Notes under the pieces: generated by a model | What the model was told of the DNA's origin: nothing | Seen by the model: the letters and a program-made list of their open reading frames with translations, nothing else | Database searches by the model: none | Translations under genes and position numbers: made by a program | Shown here: piece by piece, positions 24,369 to 38,500 of the stretch | Layout of the letters: the number at the start of each line of letters is the position of its first letter | Numbering within the stretch: position 1 is the stretch's first letter | NCBI GenBank assembly: GCA_907164885.2 | Contig: OU015498.1 | Location: forward strand, 122,535,727 to 122,599,726 | From: Dolomedes plantarius | Taxonomy: Eukaryota > Arthropoda > Arachnida > Araneae > Dolomedidae | Length of the DNA: 64,000 nt | Direction of reading: 5' to 3'

Positions 24369-26290
24369 CACTGTATCTCTGGAACAATAAGGCCGAAGAA
24401 GTTGAAATTTTGCATGGCGTTTCCTCTTAGGCTCTAGGTGCTGGCCAAGAAAGATGTTTAAAAGGCAACTTTTTAGGAGGTTGTAAAGTGGTTTTAAATC
24501 CCCAAAATAAAAATGAAATATCCAAAACTCGTATTTAAATTCGGATCACTGTCGTTAAATTCTGCGATGAACTCCTTATGAGAAATGACCCCACCTTACT
24601 GCTAAAGTTAATTTAAATTAAATGAACCAAATGACATAATTCATGGCACTCGTGTAATCTATGGCGAAGCACGTGTATGAAATATACGAAAGCAGTTATT
24701 AAACATGCATCAACATTTTGAGCAGCAGCATGTTTAAAAAAGTATTTGGAAAACACATGGAAAAGTTTAAAAAAAATAAGCAGCTGAAGAACATGATTTC
24801 GCTATAGATAATTTTAGATCTAATTAAAAATTTCATATTAAAGACAAAATAGGAATACACTCTTAGACAAAAAGAAGCAACGCGCCAAGAAGGGGTAATG
24901 CAAATTAGACACAAATTGATATGCATACAGGTTTCGACGGAAAATGCAAATATTTAAAGTTTGGCAATCGGGATTTTAAAGTAATGGCAATCGGGAACCG
25001 TAGAACCAGTTTTTCTTCTAAATTCTGACTGTTTTGCCGCAATCTTTCATATTACATCTCCAGCTACTGGTCGATTAAAATAGGCACGCATGTTGTGAAA
25101 GTTAGGGCATACATGCTGGCTAAATCCCTTAAAATTCGAGCTCTTAAAAAAGATTTATTGGTGTGTACCTAGGGCTTAAGGGGAAGTACCATACAAAATT
25201 TCAGCTTCCTAGACCCTATGGTTCCAGAGATACAGTGGGATTTTTTAGGTGGGAGGGGGTTAAACCCCTTAAAATTCGAGCTCTTAAAAAATATTTATTG
25301 GTATGTACCTAGGGCTTAAGGGGAACCACCATGCAAAATTTCAGCTTTCTAGGCCTTATGGTTCCAGAGATACTATGGGGGTTTTTTTAGAGGGGGGTTA
25401 AGCCACTTTGAACCCCCTTAAAATTTGCATTTTTCAAAAAGATTTTTTAGTGGGCACCTAGGGCTTAAGGGGAACCACCATACGAAATTTCAACTTCCTG
25501 GGTCTATGGTTTCAGAGATACAATGGTTTTTTTTTTCAGTGGGGAGGGGGTTAAGCCCCTTTTAAACCCCTTAATATTTGTACTTTTTAAAAATATTTCT
25601 TAGTGGGCATCTAGAGCTTAGGAGTAACCACCATGCAAAGTTTCAGCATCCTAAGACTTTTCCTTTGAAAGATTTGCATTTTTAACATAATCATTTTGAA
25701 TATTTTTCGTGTATTTTTTTTTTGTCATTAGTGCGCAATTTTTAATTAGAGCTAAAACTATTTCAAATCGAAATCTTGTTCTTTATCTGCCACGTTTTGT
25801 ATTTTTTTAACATGCTGTTGCTCGAAATGTTGTTTATAACATCGGGGCACCGAAATCTTTTATAAAACTTTGACAAAGAACCCAACTATTATAAAAGTTA
25901 TCTTTTATCAAAGTTGAGATATTACACTGTCATATTTCTCGTCAAACTTCTTTTATAAAAGATCTTTGTTAAATAACTTTCATAACCTAAAAAAATAAAG
26001 AAAATCTTCAAAACGAAACTTAGAACGGGAGCGAAAAGCAATGAATGGCGAAAACAATACTATCAACAAGGATGGGGCGAATAATTGGCGCTTTATTGCC
26101 GCTTTTTCGCCAAACCGCAAAACTTCAGCTATAATACGTAAGTACCGAAAAAAAATAGTAGTTCATAAAAAATGACTAAGTAAATGTAAAATTAACTTAA
26201 GAACAATAAAAAAGAAACAGTTTTTCCAATGCATGTTTTATTTTTGAATGCATATATGTGAATTTAAACTGTCTGATCTTTTTTGTAATG

Positions 26291-26378
<88 letters not shown>

Positions 26379-26510
26379 TTTTCCCGTATGTATCGTTTAT
26401 TTCAACCAGTCCCGATGATCATATTGCTTTGTAATGTTCCCGCATCTATCATTTTTCTGCATTTATCGTTCAGTTCAGTCGGTCCCTTGAAAAATGATCG
26501 ATAGATTCCA

Positions 26511-26549
<39 letters not shown>

Positions 26550-29500
26550 CTTAAATATTATGCCCTCCATTCTAGTATTTAAATTCCCTGGTACAGCTTT
26601 TTCAGACGCACTGCCCTGCCAAGCTTGGCGATTTTGTGTATGGCCTGGTAACCATGCAATTTTGGCGAGATTTTGTTATTTTGTGGCAACCCAGTTTGAA
26701 TGGCTAGTTGTGTGCGTTTGTTTACGTAATGTAATGGGTATATTACATATATATATATATATATATATTATAAGGTACAATCTCCTTTAAATTGTAAGTT
26801 TAAAAATTATTGTAAAATTATGAAAAAAAATCCATTTACATATTGTTAGGAATAATATAAAATTTTCGGAGATTATAGTGAGTTATTATCTTGTTAGAAC
26901 TAGGATTTAAAAAAAAAATAAGCTTTATATTCAATTTCTTTATTCGATCTTTTTTTGTATTTTGCTGCAGGTGAAGTTGTAAATGAAGATAAAATTTTTG
27001 AGTGGGGACCAAGTGCAAAAGAAGCTGAACTCTTGCGGAAGCATGTAATTATTAATGTAGATAATATCAAGGGTTTGTATGATCCTTAAATGTTCTTTAA
27101 AATTCCTGATTTTCAGTGACTATTTTAATTGTACTTAATGTTCTTTAAAACTGATAGAAACTTTCATATGTTTTTAATAATTTGCTAGTATTAACAAGGC
27201 ATACACATGATCTTTTCTAGTGTTGCCAAAATGAAGGAAATAAAATGTATCAAATAAGTAGGAGCATATTAGATTGTCTTTTTGTGGTAAAAAAATAGTA
27301 AATATTATAATTTGAGTGTATATTTGTTATTACTATTTAGTTTTTTAATTGTTAATTTTAAAGGATTCTTGTTTTTATGTCCTAGATGTTCTTGAGGATA
27401 CTATTGGTTTGCAAAATGTGTAAAACTGATTTCTTTCCTATTTCTTGTTTCAAGCACATTATTATGTTTTAATACAAAAAGTTATACTGCTCTGCAATTA
27501 CAAGCTTGGCAAATATTTGATATTTTACTGAAATCTTTCAAATTTTTATTCTGAAAAGTTAATCAGCTTTTTTTATTTATGAACCAGTTGTAACCTTAAT
27601 ATAAAACACATGCAACCCACATGTTAATCATCTGATTAACTCTTGTATTACTGCTTCTGCTGTGCTACAGATAGAAATTGTGGTAGTCCTGGAGCATTCT
27701 ATAGCTATATTAAATAACTAAGGCTTCATCTGAGCTGAGAGAATTGTTGTGGTTATCCACATGTTCTAGTTTACTTCTTAATAGTTAAAGTATAAATAAT
27801 AATTGTCTAACCAAATTCCATGTGTAGATTATGTGGATATCTTAGTCTTTCATATAATTTGTTCTGAATAGAGTTATTTTGTTTCAAATCATCTATTATC
27901 AAAATTATATTTATGTGTATTATTTTAAATGAAAGGAAAACTTTTTTGAAAAATGTTATCTGAGTCACAAATTGTTGAACATTATATAATGTATGTGTAA
28001 GTTTGTATTATAGTATTTTCAATTCTAGTCTTTGCAACATTTCAGTTTTCAAATATTTGTTCTTGATTAATATTGTGAATGATTTTGATTTATTGAATAA
28101 TTATGTATTTTTGTGAAGTATTGTAAAACAAAAATTAATTTATGTTTTAACTTCTATTTTAGGTCTGAGAGGTATAAAAAATTTGGGAAATACTTGTTAC
28201 ATTAGTGTTATAATACTTTCTTTAGTACATGCTCCAGTATTTCGAGATTATTTCCTTTCGTTAAAACACATATGTAGTATTCAGAATATACCTTCAGAAT
28301 CCCAAGTTCAGATATCAGATCAAGTCTCAGCCTTGGAAAGGCCAAAACCTGTTTGCTTTGTTTGTGAGATGTCTGAAATTATCCAAGAGGTATACAAATA
28401 AATCTCATTTCTCTTTTTATTTTTCTATAATAGAAGCCGAAAAATTGTCTTAAAAGTAAAAATGTTTGTGAAAAGTATAAATGCTTATATGAAATCTTGT
28501 AAGGTTTACATGTAGAATACTCATGTTTATTTCTCTGGCTCTGAATTTGATAATTTTTGACAATTCTTCAATAATTTGACAAATTATATGAGATTATTTA
28601 TGGGTGTGTGGAACACAGAGAGTAAGCATTTAAATTCCATTAGTCCATTTCTTTCTAGACTGATTTATGTAGTTGACTGAATAGAATTTAAATTTGATGT
28701 ATATATGTTCTTTGAATTTTTTCTTTTTTTGTTAAAAAATAGCTTTGGATATAAGGATATAAAAAGTAAACCTTAAAAATTCATTTAAAATTCTAGATCT
28801 GACTATAGTCATATAAATGATTTATATGAAAAAATAAAAATTAAAGAACTCAATCAATCACATACAGAAACTTGAATTTTACTTTGATATGTATAGTTCT
28901 GTTTATTTATTTTTTTTTTTCTTAGTTTAGTACATGCATTAATTTTTGTATTCTTTTCTATTCTGTCTTCAGTTTTTCTGTGGTAAATTGGAACCATTCA
29001 TTCCTGATCGCTTATTATATTTAGTATGGCTTCAAGCAAAGGATTTTAAGAACACTGATCAACATGATGCACATGAGTTTTATTTAAAATTGTTAGAATG
29101 TTTGCATTTACATTATCATGGTAAATTTATTTCTATTTTCTTATATTTTTATCATTTTAATTTGTTGATTTCTTGATTATGTGCTGTTATTTGATATTTT
29201 GCCTGTTTGCAGAGTTAAATGAAAATATTTCATCTAATGATCATCCTTGCAATTGTATAATTGATGCTATATTTACTGGCTCTTTACATTATGAAGATAC
29301 TTGTCAAGATTGCAAGTAAGGTTATTTTGATATATTGATATGTTGATATTAATTTGTTATATTGATACTTATTTAATAACTGTTTCTGTTATTAATTATT
29401 GTATTCCTACATGATATTGATTTTCATTTGACCCCAGATATTGGAACCAAAATTGTGTTCCCTCCTCCCCCCCCCCCCTTTATGTATTTTTTTTCCCGCT

Positions 29501-32500
29501 TATAACAACCATTTAGAATCAAACAGCAAGAACTACTTTAGTTTTTTTAATTACTTTTTATTAATAGTAAAAAATTGTTCTTTTAGTCTCTTATAAAAGA
29601 TATTAAAAAACAAAGAAACACAAAAAAAATTTTGAGGCTTTGATCTGTCTGCCTGTAATTTTTTTTCTCGACCTTTTGCCTCCATCATTAGCTATAACTT
29701 TTTAGTTGCATGTATTCTTGCAATTCTCTATCTTCCTATCTTTTGACCTAGCACAAAAGAAAAAAGAATTGCTGTAAGGAAAACAAATTAGAGATTTAAT
29801 GTAATATTATTTAGCTGTGTACTTGGTTAGTATTTAATCAAAATAAAGTGACTGTGGCTTCTCATTTCTTGCCCTGATAATTGTTGTTGTTTAATTAAAA
29901 TTTTAAAGATAACTGTCTTTTCTGCATACCTATCAGCCATGGACCAAGTTTTGCTCATATTATGTGCTCTTTAATATGACATATCCAGCAAGTGTTCTGA
30001 AAGGTAGAAAAATTTCCAAGAGTAGAATTTTTCTAAATTTTTACTGTTGATGACATGTTGCAGTCAGTCCAGCTCACTATGGAAAGAACTAAGTGTCATC
30101 GATTGGTAGTACAAAATTTTGATAGTCTGAATGTTAAGGGTAAGGTAAACTAAGTCCATCATAAAAAGATAGGCTTCTTCTCTTACCCAGCAGCAATGGA
30201 CGTAGAATTTGCCCTTATTACGTGCTCCTCAGCATGTCATACCTGACCTATTGCTGCCCTTTTATACTTAATAATTCCTTGTAATTATCATCATAAAACT
30301 ATCTAAGTATTGCACCACAAACTGTGAATATTTTGTTCTTTCCATTGTGGACAGAGTTGACTGACAACCATTAGCCAATAACCAGAAAAATGTTGAAAAT
30401 TTCTGCTTTTAGATTTTTTTTTTCACTCTATCACACTTGTAGACTGTGTAATGCTTTGGAACCTATAATGAAGGCAAAACCTAGATAAACAGCTGCTGGG
30501 TTTGCTATCTTTTTGCATAAGGGACCTCTTTTACTAGGGTCATGATTTTAATCATCTTCAAATCACCTATATTTAGCACAACAAATTAGGACATATGCTT
30601 TTTTCTTTTCACTGTAGCCTGGAATAGATGCCCAGTGGTGAAGTGGTTAAAAGCATCAAGCTGCCACTCCATAGGTCCAGAGTTCGACCCTGCGACTGGG
30701 CAAGGTCGACTCATGCCTTTCATCCCATGAGTGGGTCGATAAAATGAGGACCAAGCATGCTTTGAAACTATTTCTAGGGGTCCCGCATCAGGTTGACCAC
30801 CTGACCAAGACATATGCTATATGGCATCCCAAGCCCACTGTCATGAAAGCGGACATGGGCACCACAGGCTTTGGTCCACAGTGCTGAAAAGCAATTCAGA
30901 CTGTTGTGTGATAAGTTAGTTAGTAGCCTGGAATAATGGCAGTTAATCAGTCATAAGCAAAAATTTTGAGAATTTCCACTTTTACAGCCCATAATAAGGG
31001 CAAAACTTTGGTCATGGTTGTTGGATATGAAGGTGCCTATCGTGACATAAATTTGTTACTTGGGTGTATTGCATGAAATTTTATGAAGTTTTAATTATTT
31101 TTTATTGTATAATTAATTGTGATTTAAGTTAAAATTCTATAAATACATTTGACTCTATCATTTATACATGTTTATCAAAAGAATATTTCTTGTTGCCATG
31201 TACATTAGACTTACATAATAGTGACTTTGACCCTGCTTGGACATTATATCAAACTGGGATTTTATTGAATAAAAATTTCTCTTCAGATTTATTTGGGAAT
31301 GTCAAGGAAAGGGTATGACAATTTAAGCTGACTGCCTTTGGATTAAATAAAGAAAACTCTGCATACAGCTTTCTTAATTTGATTCCATTCCCAAATTCAA
31401 AATTTTGCTACCAAGTTTCTGATACATTGAAAGGCTCCTCAAGGTACAGATTTGAGAAAAAATTTTTGCTTTCACCTTCAACATGCTTCCATTGATAGGC
31501 ATGTTTTTCTATGATATATTCCTTAACCACTCTAAAAGTGCATTTTCTGGAGGTGGGAATGTAACTGCTCTGCATTGCATCCTGTTTGGCAGTATGCCTT
31601 AATCTGCAGTTCATGATATGGCATCCTTGTCCTTTACTTCTGGTATCTTAAAAAGGGAGTGCATTTAGGAATGATACTTTGGTAATCATCATTTTTAAAT
31701 ATATTTTTTATTGACTTTTTCTAATATCTTATGACTATCCATAACTGAGTCCTGTAATAGCCTGATTGCATGTAGCCATTTAGAATTAGCTTTAAATTGT
31801 AGATTCTGGTCTTAGGCTGTTAAGTAGCTAAAGATAATCATTGATCTTCAAACTAACCAACCAACCCTGAGATCCTTTTGTCTCTTCGAACCAGGGTTGC
31901 CAAATGTCCCAGATTTTAAGGGACAGTCCCTTATTTGTAAATTTTGTCCCGTGTCTCAGGGAACTTTGATACGGAACGGCAAAAGTCCCGTTTTTCGCCA
32001 AAATGAGAAATTTATTGTATACGAGTTGAGCACATATAAAGGCCTGTTCACATCCGGTCAGGAAGCGTAAAAAGAAAGATGGCACTGAGATGGACATAAA
32101 CCAATCATAGGCATTAAAAATTTCGTTGCTAATCGTTTGGAGGTTTGTCATTGGTTAAATATATTTCAATACTTTAACGCTTTCGCTACCGGACTCCTAT
32201 GTGAACAGGCCCTTGATGAGAAAGTTGTCTGTATGTGCCAGGATCCAAACGTCACAACGACAACAGTCTCAGTCTAGTGCTAAATAGGAATGCAGATTAG
32301 TGTGTGATCATGTTGATAGATAGTGGCATTTGAATTAAGTGTTTGTTATAAAACTAATCCCTGAATATGAACAGTGTTAATAATAAGCGTTCAAAATCCA
32401 ATAGTGATAGGCCAAAAAAAAGGTTATGTGTTTTTAGGGATGAATGGATGAAGAACGAAGATTCGCTCAGGCCTAGTCCCAACAATGCTAATATGGCATG

Positions 32501-35500
32501 TTGTAGCTATTGTAATAAGGATTTTTCGGTTGCCCATGGAGGTCAGAGTGGCGTAACTCAACATGCTCAGGGTGCCAAGCACAAGAAAAACAAAATAACT
32601 GTTTCATCTAGCAGCAATCTGTCAAAGTTTTTCACCACTAAAATTTCCTCTAAAAATGACAAAATCGCTCTAGTAGAGTTAGCCACTGTATTTAACACAG
32701 TAAAGCACAATATATCATACAATTCAATAGACTGTGGGAACATGCTCATTTGAAAACTTTTTTATGACTGAAAAGTCACCCGAAAGATTTCCTGCGCACA
32801 TTATATTATGTACATTGTACAATAATAAAATTACAAATTTTACATACACGTCCCTAACACTTTATAAGGGCACTTACTTAGTTGTAGTAAACTAATTAAT
32901 AAAATAAAAAGTAGTTTTGTACTATATGCCTTAACAAACTTTAAATTGTTTTTGATTTGCAAATTTTCTATGTAATTACATTATTGTTTACTTAATCTAA
33001 ACTCTATGTAAGTTGCAAAACTGAATGAAAAATGCATTGAAAATGGCTATTTGAAAGGTTAAAATTTGAAAAATTTCCGGGGGAGTACCCCAGGACCCCC
33101 TTTCCCTGGGGGATATTCCAGACTCCCCAGTAGTATAGTTATCAAAACCTGTCCCTTATTTTCGGTGTTTTTATTTTGCAACCCTGCTTGGAACAGTCTA
33201 GAGTGCTTTGTCATGGGTAAAGGATCTTAAACTAAGTTGCAAATGCTAGACACAGTTGTTAGTCATCTTTTGAAATTACATTCCTGTCCACACTGCTATC
33301 TAGTAAATGACTTGTTTAGTATTCTTGTACAAGATAGTTCTAGTTTTTGTTTACTCTAACCTGACATAGGAATAGAAAACAGGGTGGCAGTCCAATAAAT
33401 AAGTTGGAATTCCTGACCTTTAGTTTAGGGGCAAGAAAGAGAGGGTATTTAACTGTCTGCAAGTGTATCTATTCCCTGAGGATGATAGAATGATTACAAA
33501 CAAAGCTGCTATAACTTATCTTTATTAAAAATTTCAAAGATAAGAATCCACTTTAATTTCTTGGGTCTTTAATTCCAAGGGAGGGGTAGTAGAGGCAATT
33601 GCCCCCCCCCACACACACACACACCAAAAAAAAGGTGAAAAAAAAATTTTTTTTTCATGGCCTAAAATTATATAATCGTAGACCTAATACTAAATGAGTT
33701 TAAATTTAAAATGAGTGGATGTTTATATATCCTAGTATACAGCTATATATACAGTAGAATCTTGATCTATCGTTTTACAAGGGACCTACTGAACTGAACG
33801 ATAAATGCGGGAAAACAATAGATGCGGGAGCATAACAAAGCAGTATGATCGTCGAGACTGGGTGAAATAAACAACACATACGGGAAAACAATGATTCGGA
33901 GAACAATCAATCGAGATTCCACTGTATATACATATATATATATATATAAACCTAAAACGTTGCCCCCTCCAAGTCTCTGGACTGGAGCTGCCACTGTTCT
34001 GCTGTTCAGGTTCTATAAGGTTGGTTGCTTTGATAAGGTTGATTGCGTTGATTTATTTTGTGATCATTATATTGATAATAAAATGACATTATGCCTGTGA
34101 GAGAACTGTTTAGGCTTTATCAACTGGTCATTATACTGCAGTCAGTAGCTAAATTGACAGTGCAATAAGCCAAATCTACTGTATTATCTCTTTAAATTTT
34201 ATGCTCCACAAAGAAAATTAATGTTCAAATTATGGTTTTCATATTTGTGTATCTGATTTATTTTGTTTTTGTTTTTCAGGCACATATCAATAAAAGTTGA
34301 GAGGTTTAAAGATATAACTTTGAAGCCACTGTCTCATGTATCATCAAATAATGGTGATTTCCATCTCTTTTTTTTCTTTTTTCTTTAAGTATATAATTAA
34401 AGAACAGTGGTCCTATTTTTTTCTTGTTTATAATATTTTTTTAAAGTTCTATCACCTCCAATTTTTCCAATCATGTATATAATTAAAAAATAATTAAATT
34501 AGGAAGAAATTGTACTTATAGTATCAGTCTGCACAAAACTACCAATAAGTAAATTTCTTTGATTATAGTTGAAAAGAAGTATGTTTGAAGTTAATTTCAA
34601 ATACTTGTATAAATACTGCAGTAAGTAAATAATTGTGTAAATAAGTACAATAATTGTGTCTAGAAAAGAAGCATAGAAGTTTACTTTTTACAGCATTTTC
34701 TAAATTGTAGACTTCTGAAGTTTTTTCAGTAGTGACATTAATCATATAGCAAGCTCTATAAGTGATGTGTAAGGTAATATTTTGTTCATATAGTGTTGTC
34801 ATTTTTCTTCCATTAGAGCTTGGTTTTTGTTGGCCTTTTTAAAAACTTTTTTTTAATGTGCTAATTCTTTTCTATTCTAGTTACAATTGGTGTTTCTTCA
34901 GTGCCACAATCATCGCTCACTGATAATTTAAAAGGGTTAGTTATTATTAGTATGAATATTATTATAATTGTCTTAAACAAAAATTTCTAAAAAATTTTTT
35001 ATTTTGTATTTAGAGTATTTTTTATGATGATAATTATTCTATTGCCTGTTTTTTTCTTGGAATCTTATATTATAAGATTCCAATAATATAATATAACCTA
35101 ATCTCTTTAATATGAGATGTATTTGTAATATCTTTTAATATCAGATCAATTTTTTTCTGCATGTATTAAATCTTAGTATAATTTATTATGGAATTTTTTT
35201 CCAGAATACAATCAGGATATTTGGTAAAGCAATGTGACATTTGTAATGAAGATAAAGAATTTCGTCAAATTATGACTGTAAAAAAACTTCCTCTTATACT
35301 GAGCTTCCATGTACAGGTACTATATATTGTATTATTCAAAATTTAGTGTTTTAAAATAATCACATTAAGTGATAACTAGTATTGGAACATATTATGTAAA
35401 TTGTAATAAAGTTAAAGAATATTATAAAATGATGATTTTAAAGAAACTTCCGCTCTTACTGACCTGTCATTTGCAGGTACTAGGTATTGTATTATTAAAG

Positions 35501-38500
35501 AATTGGCATCTATAGATAATTACCGTAAGTGGTAAAAAAAATCTTAAAATTATTGTAATATGCCTATCTGAAATTAAAACAAAATTAATGCATTGTTGAC
35601 TTCCTTTTTTTGTTATTATAGCCTGTATTTCAAGATATTTGGAATGTCAGTGCAAAGATTAGCTGCTCAGGGCATGTAATTATTTTTAATCACTTTCTTC
35701 ATCACTTATTACACCTATGTTTATAAGACTATTCCACCAATACTTAACTGAGTGGTTTAATCCCATAGGCATTACATTTTATAATGACATCACTTGGTTT
35801 ATTAAGCCAAGTACCACATAGCCAAAATGTCAAATGTTTATTGCAACGGGATAGCCCACAATCCCTGAAGGAGCTGATGTGAGGTTGACATACAGCTTTT
35901 GACTTAACCCATTACTTCCAAAATTAAAAATATATATATATATTAACACGTTCGCTGCTACTGATGCGCCAGCTCAACAGCATGGTGCTACCTTATATGC
36001 CGGCGATGCTCTGGGACAACGGTCGACTAAGATAAGTTATATGCTTTATTTTTAAAGTAGCCTTGGAGGTTGAATGAAGAGGATTTTGAGGCATGTTAGT
36101 GAAGCATTATTTTTATATTTTACATGCAGGGTTTTCAAATTTTGTGTTTAAATTTTTTTATGTGCATTTTTAAAAATGGCAGACAGTACAAGTATGGCAG
36201 GACCTTCACAACCCAAGAAAAGGAAAGTAAATAAAAAAATTGACTGAAGCTGAAATATTAGAATTATTAGAAAAGAGTGATCTTTCTGATTATGACAGCA
36301 CAGACAATGAAGATTTCGGTTGGGATTCTACGAGCAAATCGGAAGGGGATAGTGATGTTGCGGTGGACACCATAAAAACGTCAGCATCTGAGGATGGATA
36401 TGTCAATTTTAGTGGCAGTGAACATGTTAATGCAAAAATTATTACTTATTGTGAAGCAGAACACTAATTTTAAAATTTCTGACACAAAAATAATAGAAAT
36501 TATCAAAACCCTGATAAAATTTTGGCCATTCTCAAAATAGGACATTGGGATCTTAAGTATACAAAATTCTAAAATTTTCAAGTTTCATTTTAATGACAGT
36601 TTAATCATGTATTGGGCTAAATAAACCCTTTTATTTGCATTTTCAAAGTAAAAATTAAATAAACAATAAAAATAAGCATAATTTGCTTTACCTTTCAAAA
36701 TTTCAACTTCTATTACCTATGTATGAAATAAGATACTTTTATTACCTATGTTTGAAATAAGATAATTTGTATTTTTTACCTGGTTTTCTGATGGAAGGTT
36801 TGTTGAGGCATTTCTGTTGGTCACTTCTTTTATCAAGAATGTTATTTATTCTATCATATCTGCTTTCTTCTTTGGCATTTGAAGAACATGGGTCACCAAC
36901 AACTTTTCTGTCAGTATTGTTTTTCAAAAAATTTGTTGCAACTAAACTAAACTAACTCATGGTACAACAGTCTGCTGTGGACCTAGGCCGGCGGTGCCCA
37001 TCTCTGCTTTTTTGACCGTGGGCTTGGGGTGCCATACAGCATGTCTCAGTCAGGTGGTCAACCTGATGTGGGACCCCCAGAATTTAGTTCCCAAGCAGGC
37101 TTGGTCCTCATTTTATTGACCCACTCAAGGCATGAAAGGCTGAGTCGACCTTGCCCAGTCGCAGAGTCGAACCCTGGACCTGTGGGATGGCAGATTGATG
37201 CTTTTAACCACTACGCCACCGGATGTCATTTGTTGCAACATATCGTCTATATGATAAAAGATTCATATGATTATTTTCAGACAAAGCCTTATGAATAAGC
37301 CATGGATTTATTATTGTCCTGTCAATAGCTATATTCCAAAAGGCTAATACTATTTTTTTCCAATTAGTCTATTGTGATGATCCACTCCACCTATATCTTA
37401 AATATAATTATTTAAAACATTTGGTTGGGAAATAAGAGTCTTGGCTTTTACTTCTTTATTTCATGTTGATACTTTGTAAATTGTTTCAACAGTATGAAAG
37501 TTTGTTGCAACTATGATGCATTTATTATGCCATTTACTGAACAGCATTTCCCCTTGTGTATATAAAAAAAAATTGAAATGTATCTCTCAAGGTTTTCATC
37601 ATTCTTTTCAAGATTATAAAGGACAACTGCAACATCTATTTTCTCTCACTGTTCCAGTAGCTAGCATTCCATTTGTTTGTTAATAAAGCAGCAAATCCCT
37701 ACTTATACAAAGGTTGTCAAAGTATATTCCAGTTGCATGTGGGATAGCTAGGGGTATGTAAATTTCACATAAAAAATATTGAAATTTCGCAAAAAAAAAA
37801 TTACAATATATAAATTTTGCATTTATTTGCCCAATCAATATATATATATAAAATTTCACATTTATTTAAAAAAAATCACAGTTTTCTTATTTGGTTAGGT
37901 AAGTATCAAAATTCTTAGTTAAAAGCTAATGTTGTAGTAGTCTGCACATTCTCTTCCTTAAGTCTTTAGCAATAAGTAATCAGCAAATTTCGAGAGTGAG
38001 ATCTCTCATTTAAAGACTGTGGAGGTCTTAGATAAACAATTATGTTAATAAATTATTACTATTATTACCTAATTTCACTTAAAAAGCCATTTATCACTGA
38101 GTTTTTGCCAAAAAGTAGTAAAAAAATAATTTTCGCATTTATTCGCTCATATCAGCAAATTTCACATTTATTCACATCTATTTTGTAAATACAAAAATTA
38201 CGTATTCCTAGGTGTAACCATTGCATCAGTCATATTCAATACAACTTTTGTTTTCAGGTTTTAATCACTTGTTGACATATCAAGAGATTTGCCACAATAT
38301 AAGTCAAAGTTATAGCAAAATCCCAATGACCTCTTTTGAGGACAGCAAATATAAATGTTATAAAATCAGTATATTTGAATAAAATACTTACCATATATAT
38401 ATGACAGATTTTGTTCTGTGTTTCTGTATTTTTATAGATTTATCCTAAAAGTGCAATAAAATGTTTAAATATTAAATGCGTGTAATGTTCTAGAATTTCC

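Larger units (their letters stand above)
23288..25842. mobile_element. Foldback-like element with tandem-repeat arms
   Basis: The outer segments are inverted relatives: acaacatttcgagcagaagc near 23296, and the reverse complement of the same sequence near 25810-25842. A third copy lies inside at 24708-24735. The left arm has seven tandem units; the right arm has at least three in opposite orientation. The middle (24500-25130) is unique and non-coding. The layout recalls foldback or Galileo-type elements, but no transposase was seen. Confidence 0.6.
31892..33186 (+). mobile_element. hAT-type element, 1.3 kb, internally deleted
   Basis: Ends are CAGGGTTGCCAAAT and GCAACCCTG (reversed). Flanks are cttcgaac (31884-31891) and cttggaac (33187-33194), an 8-bp target duplication with one mismatch. 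It keeps the zinc-finger start of the transposase but not its catalytic or dimerisation parts. Confidence 0.88.

Noticed and set aside
23350..24371. ORFs over the tandem array, some repeating themselves
   Set aside because: The reading frame follows the repeat and is broken by variable C/A runs; composition does not suggest a protein.
23390..25680. CRISPR-like regular repeats
   Set aside because: Units are 140-168 bp, contiguous and diverged in a eukaryotic intron; there are no spacers.
35624..35690. Possible micro-exon with the missing LKRFE segment
   Set aside because: It has an acceptor-like ttatag and a weak peptide resemblance, but no GT donor in phase; kept only as a remark.
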